From: Suillus spraguei
Taxonomy: Eukaryota > Basidiomycota > Agaricomycetes > Boletales > Suillaceae
Reading direction: 5' to 3'
Assembly (NCBI GenBank): GCA_016800925.1
Contig: JABCPU010000133.1
Location: forward strand, 98,772-162,771
Length of the DNA: 64,000 bases
Shown here: one piece after another, positions 35,720 through 46,470 of the stretch
Layout of the letters: the number at the start of each line of letters is the position of its first letter
How positions within the stretch are numbered: the stretch's first letter is position 1
The notes under the pieces: model-generated
Seen by the model: only the letters and a program-made list of their open reading frames with translations
Told to the model about the DNA's origin: nothing
The model's database searches: none
Position numbers and translations under genes: made by a program

Positions 35720-36637
35720 GGAAGGCAAGTTCTGAGTCATAGTAGTGAGTTCAGCGAGATACCCTGAGTAGGTGGATGATGTATCACTCACTGTGATCTG
35801 AATATATATTCAGTACACTGACAGAATCGGACATTCAAGAAATGGAGGATCACTGCAAAGTGTCAAGGTATTAGGTGTGCAGCTGACTAATCTTGTAAAC
35901 CATATTGAAGTTTCCCACTAATGTCGCACTCCTCAAGCTCTCAAGATCTTGAGTATGGCCTTAGCAGGTAAGTGGATTCTCAAACTAGTTGTTCTGACTT
36001 ATGGTTCTGTTACTCTAGCTTGCCTGATCCCCCAGTATTTGAACCATTTCCGTGATTCAATTTCCATTTGGTTTCTCTTGCGACACCGATTACATTGTGT
36101 TGTCCATTGCATGCGGCCTCTACTAGAACTTTGTATGGAGGTGAGTCACAGTGCATATTGGATTGACTATAGTGCACATGCGCCATGGCCACCCCCCAAG
36201 AGGCCTGCAGTTGAACATGAGGCCTTTGTGCCCGCCTCTATCAAACCAAAACCTCCTCTTTTGCGACTTCATGCAGCAGAGATCACCACTAAAGGGAGCA
36301 CGCAGCTGCAAATGCACTATGTTTCTGGAAACCTCCCTGGGAGATTGCCAAATGACAATCTACCCTTTATAGATGATTGGGTTGAGCATGCAGGTGACAA
36401 TGGAACACTCACAGAAGACATTATCGACATTGCTCCTGTGGGGAAATGCAAATGGACTGCAGCAGTGGGTATTCTCATTTGGTGTGTTGGTCAGACTGAT
36501 TTACTGGACTCTAGGATGCACCTTTGCTAGCCTGGATTCCAGAACATCAAAGCTTCCTGGATGAAATGATGCGTCTCAATGGACGCGGGTCTGAGGGCAT
36601 CACTTGTTCGTGCGGTGGAGTACTTCCCAAATTCCGG

Positions 36638-37594
36638 TGTAAAGATACAACCTAACCTGGGCTGTAGATAAACTACGGCCTAAGCTAGTATGTGAGTCTT
36701 GCGCTCCATCTAGTCTGCTTCACTTGTGAGAACAAGAGCATTCAACCCTAAAGGGGGATGCCTATTAGTATGGTCAAGTTCGAGTCAAAATTATGTGCGA
36801 AAGAAGCATCGTGGTCAGCGGTAAGTTGCTGTGGTCAACAGTGATGCCGCTGGAACTAGCGTCATGCATAGCGGTGCTACCATGGTCGAGATATAGTCAG
36901 TCACAGTTGCGTCGAGCAAGCAATGTCGAGCGATGATATCAGTGGTAGCAGTAAGGTTGCGAGCGGTGCGAAGAAACAGTAAAGAAAGCCACGGTACTTT
37001 CAGCGGTAAAGTAGCGGTGCGTGAGAAGTTCAGTCAAAATAACAGTCAAAAGTCCAGCGGTATGCCAGCGGAGAACGAGCGTGATAGATTAACAAGCGAT
37101 AAGGAAACTTTAAAGACTAAGTGCACTACTGGGTAGATCCAGAGCTAGACAATAATCCTGACCTATAGCACGTGCAATGGTGTAAAATCAGGTACTGTAT
37201 TGTGTGGGGTACGTGGTGCTTATATTCTAAATTGTATGTACTCAGAATACTCTAGGTGAGATCAGTAGCACTGGAGTGTAGTAACTGCCATAAGTAAACA
37301 TAGCATGAGGTGCTGTGGCATTAGGCAACATGTAATAAGGCTTGCCGTGGAATCAGTGATAACGAACATAAAACAAACGATGCACCAAATGGAGCTATGC
37401 AGACGCGGCAAGGACATGGAAAGACATCGGTACGTGGAATGAGGTGCGGCAGTCGGTATGGTGTGCGGTAAGCATGGGATGACACCGGTAATGCTAAAAG
37501 GGTAAGATGGCCATGGACAAGTGGTAACTCCTGTAGATGTGAGACAAGTGTCAAAAGATGGGGTTTTAAGCCCAGCACCAATATGTTCGTTACA
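36638..37594 (+). mobile_element. Family A LTR-like unit, copy A3 in the KDZ zinc cluster
   Basis: 957 bp, TGTAAAGATACAACC ... TGTTCGTTACA, with a perfect 4-bp target duplication CCGG (36634-36637, 37595-37598). Removing it and one CCGG restores the KDZ frame between KFR and CCDHH. Confidence 0.9.
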
Positions 37595-38158
37595 CCGGTG
37601 CTGTGATCATCATGTCACTCAAATGTTCTGCCATGAATGCACGCTTCAAAAGCACGTGTATCATCCGTTGCATAGAATCAAGGTATGTGTTACTCTTATT
37701 TTGCCATCAATGTGTGACTGATCATTGTCAGATATGGAATGGGTCATTTTTTCAACATATCACACTGAAAAAGCTTGGGGCTCGAATACAACTTGGCCAT
37801 AACCCAGGAAAAAGGTGCTATAATCCTTGTCCCTCTGCTGGTGACGATTTTGTGGTCATTGGGCTCAATGGCATTCATGAAGTTGCGCTGGACTTCTGTG
37901 GCTGCACTTCAGCTCAGGTCTGGTACACACAACTGCTATGTATGCAGTGGTATCCAGTGACTGTCTCCAAACCTCGAACTGCAGTGACCTTTGCAGTTCT
38001 GCAGCATTTTCATATATTATCATTTGAGAGCAAGGTGTTCGCTTACAAGTTCTACCATTCGCTTGCAAGACGCACTGATAATTCTGGGTTAATAGGGATC
38101 AAGGTGAGTATTTTAATCTTTTCCTTGAACTATCTGATGATGATATATTCTAGGATTG

Positions 38159-38928
38159 TGTTAAGACCGTACTCAAAGGTAGAGAGATCCGAAGGGCTTT
38201 GGCCTCAGTTTGTGCACTGTGCCCCTTTCTCGAGTAATGCCCCTTATTTCAAGGAGAAGTTATTCGTCCGAAGATCTGGAAGGAGTTGCATGATGGATCC
38301 AGACGTCCGAAGGTATCGGATATGATACATCTGAAGGTTATTCGGAACGTAAGGATAGAACAAAGATTAAGGCTAGCTTCGGAATGAGTTCCTAACTAGA
38401 AACTAACGGGGGTAGACTATCCGAAGATAGAGTCAGAGATATAGACTATAGGAATCAATCCTAAGTCTCGGAAGGTGACTTTAGAGCAGAGGGTGACTCA
38501 AGTCCAGAAGAAGCGGAATGAGTAGAATCTAAGATGATATTCGAACTAAGGTTCTACAGAGATCTACAAGTGGTTTATATACTGTAAGTATCTAAGACGG
38601 ATAGTCAGCAAGTCCGGGACCGAGGGCTATGTACGAAGTGTAACAGAAGTCTATTAGTTAATGCACAGCAGATCAGTAAGCATGAATCGGAAATGAACAC
38701 AGGAAATGGATCAATGACACAGGACGGAAATATAAACATCCGGAATACCGGAAACAGGAGGAATGACGAAAGGAGATAGATGCAGATATACACAAGGGAG
38801 TTAAGGTGCAAGAAGTGAGCACATTCGGATGGGTGGTCCGGACAGGATCTGTGGACTGGACGGATATGGAATCGATCGGATCTGATCGGATATGGTCGGA
38901 TCTGAGATTAGAAGTATGGTATATGACA
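38159..38928 (-). mobile_element. Solo LTR of Gypsy family 2 (D1)
   Basis: 770 bp, closely similar to the LTRs of the element at 44435-52370. Target duplication GATTG (38154-38158, 38929-38933). It landed five bases inside a KDZ exon, directly after a splice acceptor (TTCTAG ends 38153). Confidence 0.9.
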
Positions 38929-39605
38929 GATTGGTATTCCACTTTCATGCGGATGGTACACCAATGGCGCAACCTCAAACAACTTGGCCATGGAGGGAGG
39001 GCACATGACCCTGCTGGAGTTAATGCTACAGCTGAAGGGGAATTGGCTGTTCTATGCCCCACATGTCCACAACCTGGCAAGAATCTTCTGCCAGACTGGG
39101 AGCAGGAGCCACTGTCTATCAAGTAAGTCTTTCTCTGATTTTCTGATTACTAAGCTCACGCTATCTGAGCAGATGGAAATATGCGTTATTTGTAGCAATT
39201 GATGCAAACTTCAGGCTCAAGCGGAAGGCGGTGTCTTCTGATACTGCTGACCCTAGCCTCAATGCTGGATGGGCATATTTTGTGCAGGAGCACAGGTATA
39301 GGCCTTACATTGCAGACCATGCTACCAAAAAGCAAGAGGTAGTAATGTGATTCTTGCGATAATTATTGAGTTAATTTTTTCTGCAGCGAAGCACATGTGT
39401 AAGCCACAATACTGTTGATATGGCAGATATCAAGTCCTCTCATGGGCTTGCTGCCACAGGTGTCAGGACGATCAACTCCACCCAACATGACATGAAACTT
39501 CCTAATGGTGTTGGAGACCTTCAGAAGGGGGAATGGTACGTGGTATATTGTATTCAGAATTTCTCGCAGCTAATGTTACTTAGGTACATCAACATGGACT
39601 ACATC

Positions 39606-40366
39606 TGTTAAGACTGTACTCAAGGGTAGAGAGATCCGAAGGGCTTTGGCCTCAGTTCGCGCACTGTGCCCCTTTCTCAAGTAATGCCCCTTATTTCAGG
39701 GAGGAGTTATTCGTCCAAAGACCTGGAAGGAGTTGCATGACGGATCCGGGTGTCCGAAGGTGTCGGATATGATACGTCCGAAGGTTATTTGGAACGTAAG
39801 GAGAGGACAGAGATTAAGGCTAGTTTCGGAACGAGTTCCTAACTAGAAACTAACGGAGATAGACTATCCGAAGATAGAGTCAGAGATATAGACTATAGGA
39901 ATCAATCCTAAGTCTCAGAAGGTGACTTTAGAGCAGAGGGTGACTCAAGTCCAGAAGAAGCGGAATGAGTAGAATCTAAGATGATATTCGAACTAAGGTT
40001 CTACAGAGATCTACAAGTGGTTTATATGCTGTAAGTATCTAAGACGGATAGTCAGCAAGTCCGGCTATGTATGAAGTGTAACAGAAGTCTATTAGTTAAT
40101 GCACAGCAGATTAGTAAGCATGAATCGGAAATGAACACAGGAAACAGATCAGTAACACAGGACGGAAATATACACAGCTGGAATACCAGAAACAGGAGGA
40201 ATGACGAAAGGAGATAGATGCAGATATACACAAGGGAGTTAAGGTGCGAGAAGTGAGCACATTCGGATGGGTGGTCCGGGCAGGATCTGTGGACCGGACG
40301 GATATGGGATTGATTGGATCTGATTGGATATGGTCGGATCTGAGATTAGAAGTATGGTATATGACA
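39606..40366 (-). mobile_element. Solo LTR of Gypsy family 2 (D2)
   Basis: 761 bp with target duplication ACATC (39601-39605, 40367-40371). The KDZ frame resumes exactly: NMDYI before, then the segment leading to NISYDITCQW after. Confidence 0.9.
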
Positions 40367-41016
40367 ACATCACATGTTCTGCACTCTTCATCCTTGTGAT
40401 GTCCATGATCAACATCTCCTATGACATCACATGCCAGTGGCACAAGAGACTCTGGACTCAGATGGGAATGATGCCAGAACAACTTTGCCCTCCCCATGAA
40501 TCATCTCTTATACGTGTTTTGTCCTGAAGTTCCACATCCAAGCCCATGTTGATATGTGTCAGACCAACTTTTCCTTCAACTGGTCAAGATATGTGGGCCG
40601 AACAGACAGTGAAGCTCCTGAACAGGGTTGGTCCAACATCAATTGAGTGGCATCAAGCACCAAAGAAATGGGGCCAGGAACACATCAGGACACTCTTGAT
40701 GATCACTTCGGTGATTGGAACTGGAAAAAAATAACAGTGTTAGGTGCGTGGTTTCTTGCTTTCAATCTCAAATTCTGATGTAGACCTAGGGCGGACTTTA
40801 CATAAGAAGATAGTTGAGGCCATAAAGTGGGCAAAGGAACACTCTGAAGCCCTCGCAGAGCTGGAGACGACTATCCACCTGACTCTCATCACTCAATGGA
40901 AATCAGAGATAGAATCCTGGGAGGATGATAATTCTTCTCTCAATCCCTTCAAAAGCCGGTTTAATCGTAAGTTGTCTTGGCATTTTCACAGTAGTTGTGC
41001 TGATAATTGGTAGTGG

Positions 41017-41979
41017 TGTAAAGATACAACCTAACCTTGGTTGTAGATAAACTACCTCCTAAGTTAGTATGTGTGGTCTTGTGCTCCGTCTAGTCTGCTT
41101 CACTTGTGAAACAAGAGCGTTCGACCCTAAAGGGGGATGCCTGTTAGTATGGCCAAGTTCGAGTCAAACCAATGTGTGAATGTAGCATCATAGTCAGTGG
41201 TAAGTTGCCGCAGTCAGTGATGATGCTGCCAGAACTAGCGTCATATGTAGTGGTGCTACTGTAGCTGAGTTAAAGTCAGTAACAGTAACGTCGAGCGAGC
41301 GGTGGTGAGCGATAATATCAGTGGTAGCAGTAAGGTTGTGAGTGGTGCAAAGAAACAGTAAAGAAGGCCACGGTACTTTCAGCAGTAAAGTAGCAGTGCA
41401 TGAGAAGTTCAGTCAAAATAGCAATCAAGAGTCCAGCAGTATGCCAGTGGTAATGGTGAAAGAGCAAGATCAATTAACGAGCAGTAATGAACTTTTAAAG
41501 ACTAAGTCTACTACTGGGTAAATCCAGAGCTAGACAATAATCCTGACCTATAGTACGTGCAATGGGGTAAAATCAGGTATCATATCGTGTGGGGTACACA
41601 GTGCTTATATCCCAAATTGTATGTACTCGGAATGCTCTAGGCGAGATCAGTAGCACTCGAGTGTAGTAACCGCCATGTGTAAAGATAGTGTGAGGTGCTG
41701 CAGCATGAGGTGACATGTAATAAGACTTGCCATGGAATCAGTGATAATGAACATAAAACAAACAATGCACCAAATGAAGCTATGTGGACGCGGCAAGGAC
41801 ATGGGAGGACATGGGTATGTGGAACATGGTGTGGCAATCGGTACAGTGTGTGGTAAGCGTGGGATGCTGCCGGAAGTGCTAAAGGGGTAAGATGGCCATG
41901 GACAAGTGGTAACTCCTACAGACGTGAGACGAGTGTCAAAAGATAGGGTTTTAAGCCTAGCGCCAATATGTTTGTTACA
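41017..41979 (+). mobile_element. Family A LTR-like unit, copy A4 in a KDZ intron
   Basis: 963 bp, TGTAAAGATACAACC ... TTTGTTACA. It lies between the intron donor GTAAGT at 40967 and the acceptor CAG ending at 41983. Flanks GTGG and GCAG could be a decayed 4-bp duplication. Confidence 0.8.
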
Positions 41980-42026
41980 GCAGTCACCCAGGCAGCTGTA
42001 CAGCTACAACTCATTGAACTCAAGAC

Positions 42027-43903
42027 TGTCAGCGACCTAGCCAGGCGCTAAGGAACTTGAGTGGTGTCTGCGACGGGCGCTCTATAAAGAGCAGCGGCCT
42101 GTGCATATCGGTCGCCTAGCACGGAGTGTGCTAGTTGCGTTGGGTTGGAGGTAGGCACAATGCGCTGTCTCACAACCACATCTCAGCAATGGGTTCTATG
42201 ATGATGAATAGACTTAGAAGCGATGAGCTTCTAAGAAGTCAAAGTATAGACAATAAGCTTATCAAAGCTTATTGAAAGGAAGTTCAGGGTCGAAGATCAA
42301 GTAGATTCAAGTTAAAGAAGAACAAAGGCTATCTGCACATATTTATATGTAAGATTGAAGCAGAGCGTGCATATTATGTAAGTATTGCTGAATTAAGTAT
42401 GAGGTCAGATAGCTAATAGAAGGACGCTGTAATGAACATATTGGCACTGGCCTCAAAACCCTATCTTTTAGCACTTGTCTCATGTCTATAGGAGTTACCA
42501 CTCGTCCATGGCCGTCTTACCCCTTTAGCACATACCAATGGCATCACACACTTACTGCACACCATACTGACTGCCACACCATGTTCCACATACCAATGTC
42601 CTTCCATGTCCTTGCCATGTCCGCATAGCTCCATTTGGTGCATAGTTTGTACATGACCATTTATCACTGATTCCATGGCAAGTCTTATTACATGTTGCCT
42701 CATGCCGCAGTTGCCTCGCGCTACGTTTACATACGGTGGTTACTGCACTCGAGTGCTACTGATTTCGCCTAAAGCATTCCGAGTACATACAATTTAGGAT
42801 ATAAGCACCACATAGCCTGCATGATACAGTACCTCATTTTCACCGTACTATAGGTCAGGATTAGTGTCTAGCTCTGGATCTACCCAGTAGTAGACTTAGT
42901 CTTTAAAGTTCTTTGCCACTCGTTAATCGATTTCGCTCATTCACCATTACCGCTGGCATATCGCTAGATCCTTGACCCCTATTTTGACTGAACTTCATGC
43001 TCACTGCTACTTTACTGCTGAAAGTACTGCGGCCTTCTTTACTGTTTCTTTGCACCGCTCACAACCTTACCGCTACCACTGATATTATCGCTCGTCACCG
43101 CTCGCTCAATGCTACAGTTACTGACATTGTTTCAACAACACTAGTACCACTACAAACGACGCTAGTTCTGGCAGCATCTTCACTAGCTGCAGCATCTTAC
43201 CGCTGACCACAACACTACATTTGCTCACTGGTTCGACTTGGATTAGACTATACTAACAGGCATCCCCCTTTAGGGTCGAACGCTCTTGTTTCACAAGTGA
43301 AGCAGACTAGACGGAGCACAAGACCACACATACTAACTTAGGAGGTAGTTTATCTACAGCCCAGGTTAGGTTGTATCTTTACAACACATGCTCATGAATG
43401 AGTCAGAGGCATATGAACCAATGAAAGCACGCATGTGCGAAGAGGAATCATAGGTGCGGAGCCAAAGGTATAAAGGGTACGAGCCAATGAGGCGACGCAC
43501 GTGTCAAGAAGGAAAATGCAAAGGAAAAGATAAAATGAAATACGACACCAATTGTAATCTGAGAGCCAACGGGTTGCTTGAGTGAACCAAAGGGTGGCAT
43601 GTGTTGAAGCACAAAGGAAAGCATGAAATGCAAAGGGCACACACAAAGGGCATGCATGAAGGGCAAGGTGTGGGAATGAGCGCATAAGAAGCGCGAAGTG
43701 CGCGAAGAAGGCAATGCATGCATGAGGGGTGAGTGCTTAGCGATGACAGTGGAGAAGGCAGGCACAGGCGAGGTATGGTGTGACGAGGGCAAGCCAGATG
43801 AAGTAGCAGAGAACAAGTATGGGGGCCTCATCGGGACAAGAGTAGACAGCGATGCATAGGAGGAAAAATGATAGTAGGGGCGCAAGAAAGTGTTCTTGTA
43901 ACA
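42027..43903 (-). mobile_element. Family C LTR-like unit, copy C2 (split by A5)
   Basis: TGTCAGCGACCTAGCC ... GTGTTCTTGTAACA; about 920 bp without the inserted A5. It is the reverse complement of C1 at 9437-10308. Flanks AAGAC (42022-42026) and GAGAC (43904-43908) are a 5-bp duplication with one mismatch. KDZ coding (VQLQLIELKT | ETQELQAGINILLH) continues across it. Confidence 0.75.
42428..43383 (-). mobile_element. Family A LTR-like unit, copy A5 inside C2
   Basis: 956 bp, TGTAATGAACATATTGG ... GTTGTATCT TTACA. Flanks ACGC and ACAC form a 4-bp duplication with one G-to-A change; the undisturbed C1 copy has ACGC at this place. Confidence 0.85.
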
Positions 43904-44434
43904 GAGACCCAGGAACTTCAAGCTGGCATTAACATCTTGCTTCACACCGATATCTCTAAGTGAGCTGATTACTTCCAGCATGGATCTTGAAGATCAACAG
44001 TATGTTTTTGATTGATTGTTACACTATGTTGTACTGACAGTTTTACAGGGCATGCTTAAGATCCAGTCTTGCCGACGTCTCCCTCCATGACACCGATAAG
44101 CAGAAGGCTACAATACAGACCCAGGTCACCTCCCTCCAGCGACACCTTGATGCCTGGGCTCGCATCCAGGAACTGTACATGCCTGTTGTCTGTCAACTCT
44201 GGCATCGATCATCCAAAGCCAGCAGGAAGTCCCAGGAATTAAAACCTGAGGATTTCAACCTGTGGCTCCCTTCGCACCTTCCAGCTAACACCCCTGTAGA
44301 CCACAAGCTTGCTGGACACGAGTGGGAGCTATGCTATGCACAGGCTCTCAATGCCCTCAACAAAGTTTGTTCACACCTCTGCCTTCAATCACACATGTAC
44401 ATGTACAAGGACAAGAATGTGCGTGGTCAGGTGG

Positions 44435-45203
44435 TGTTAAGACTGTACTCAAGGGTAGAGAGATCCGAAGGGCTTTGGCCTCAGTTCGTACACTGTGCCC
44501 CTTTCTCGAGTAATGCCCCTTATTTCAGGGAGGAGTTATTCGTCCGAAGACCCGGAAGGGGTTGCGTGACGGATCCGGGTGTCCGAAGGTGTCGGATATA
44601 ATATGTCCGAAGGTAATTCGGAACGTAAGGAAAGGACAGAGATTAAGGCTAGTTTCGGAACGAGTTCCTAACTAGAAACTAACGGAGATGGACTATCCGA
44701 AGATAGAGTCGGAGGTATAGACTATAGGAGTCAATCCTAAGTCTCGGAGGGTGACTTAAAGCGGAGAGTGGCTTAAGTCCGGAGGAGGCAGAATGAGTAG
44801 AATCTAAGATGATATTCGAACTAAGGTTCTATGGAGATCTACAAGTGGTTTATATACAGTAAGTATCTAAGACGGATAATTAGCAAGTCCAGGACCAAGG
44901 GCTATGTACGAAGTGTAACGGAAGTCTATTAGTTATTGCACAGCGGATCAGTAAGCATGAATCGGAAATGAACACAGGAAACGGATCAGTAACACAGGAC
45001 AGAAATATAAACAGCCAGAGTACCGGTAGTAGGAGAAAAGACGAAAGGAGATAGACGCAGATGTTCACCAGGGAGTTAAGGTGCGAGAAGTGAGTACATT
45101 CAGATGGGTGGTCCGGACAGGATCTGTGGACCGGACGGATATGGAAATGATCGGATCTGGACGGATATGATTGGATCTGAGATTAGAAGTATGGTATATG
45201 ACA
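44435..45203 (-). repeat. Gypsy 2 3' LTR
   Basis: 769 bp. By eye it differs from the 5' LTR at about 16-17 sites, all transitions, without indels; most are CpG against TpG or CpA. Confidence 0.9.
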
Positions 45204-45398
45204 GTATCCCCCCCTTAGGGCCGAACCCCTGAGGCACAAGAAGCGTTGATCCGGATCGGACAAGATTAATGTGAGACGATGGGGAAGTTTGATGGTTGTA
45301 GTGCTGAGTCTGTAATCCAACAGATATACGGACGTCAGACGTCCGAAATGATTCCTACCCCCACTTCATATCCTTGTTAACAAAACTTGTCTCCTAAC

Positions 45399-46413
45399 AT
45401 GTCTGGAAAGAAATCCGATGCCCCTAAGTCTGCTGCTGACCTTGTGGCGGATCTGGAGCAGCAACTGGCGGCTGCTAAGGCTGCAGCGGAAGCCGAGGCA
45501 GAACGGAAGCGGAAAGAGGCGGAGGAGCGGAAAAGGCAGGAGGAGTTGAAGCAGATTGAGTTGGCGGAGATCCGGAGGGAGATGGAGGAGAAGAGGCGGA
45601 GAGCACTGATTGAGGCTCGGGTGAGTGCTGTGGACTCTTCCGGATCCGGATATTAATGGGTTGGTAAAGGCCAAGGCTGCTCCTGCGTCTGGGGCAAAGG
45701 ATGGGTACTGCTCTCGTTGCGTCACTAAGGGCCAGATGTGCCAGTGGGATGATGCTGAGAAGAATGCCATGGTGAGTCGTCCGAAAAACTTCGGATCCGC
45801 TGATTTCGACGTTTCGTAGATTAAGTCCTGTGACGTCTGCCGGAAGGACAAGGCCACTTGTCCTGGAAGGCCCGGATTCGTTAAGGGGCCTAAGGGCCGG
45901 AAGAGGCAGCGTCCTGCTGGTACTCCGTCTCCGAAGGGCAAAGGCAAGCGCCGTCAGAGGAGTCCTACTCCGGATGTGGCGGACGCGGATGTCTTCTCTA
46001 ATCCAGTCACTATCGAAGGTACGGATGAGGATTTTGTGGAGTACGATGATCAGGCTTGGGTGGCCGCTGCTAATGGCATCATTGCTGAGTTGGCGCGGAC
46101 CAACGGACTTCTCCAAGATGGTATTGCGGCGGCGGAAGGGAGTTGGATTGCCATGGAGCGGATGAGCTCCACCATGGAGGCCTTCCTCCAGCAACAGAGG
46201 GAATTCCAGGCCCTGCTCATCGAGGAAATCCGGACCAGATTTAGGCTTTCCGTTTCTGCTGGATCCGACAAGGATGGCGCTGGTGAGGAGATTGGGGAAG
46301 AGGTGGCGGATGAGAATGGAGGGGAGATGGCGGATGGAACTGGGGAAGAGATGGCGGATGGGACTGGGGAGGAGACTGGGGGTGCCGGAGGTGAAATGGA
46401 GACTGGTGCTTAG
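45399..46413 (+). CDS. Antisense three-exon gene inside Gypsy 2, double Cys cluster
   Basis: On the strand opposite gag-pol, between integrase and the 3' LTR. Exons 45399-45620, 45670-45771 and 45820-46413 join in phase 0 across two 48-49 bp GT-AG introns (both donors GTGAGT) to give 305 aa without a stop. N-terminus: MSGKKSDAPK, then a highly charged coiled coil (about residues 12-74, rich in AEAERKRKEAEERK-like text). Middle: YCSRCVTKGQMCQW and, from exon 3, SCDVCRKDKATC, two C-x2-C-x-C clusters, followed by a basic KGKGKRRQRS patch. A helical region and an acidic Gly/Glu tail with MADGTGEE repeats close it. It resembles mushroom proteins with paired CxxC clusters, perhaps DNA binding; function unknown. 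Introns in this orientation would survive retrotransposition. Confidence 0.75.
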
Positions 46414-46470
46414 TCCAGATCCGGATTTCCGCTACTGCCCTCACTGTACTTATGTTTCGTTATGTACACT

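Noticed and set aside
45475..46194. 239-codon minus-strand frame in Gypsy 2
   Set aside because: It is the complement of the antisense gene's Cys-cluster and linker exons and has no family signature; the + strand reading has introns and coherent domains.
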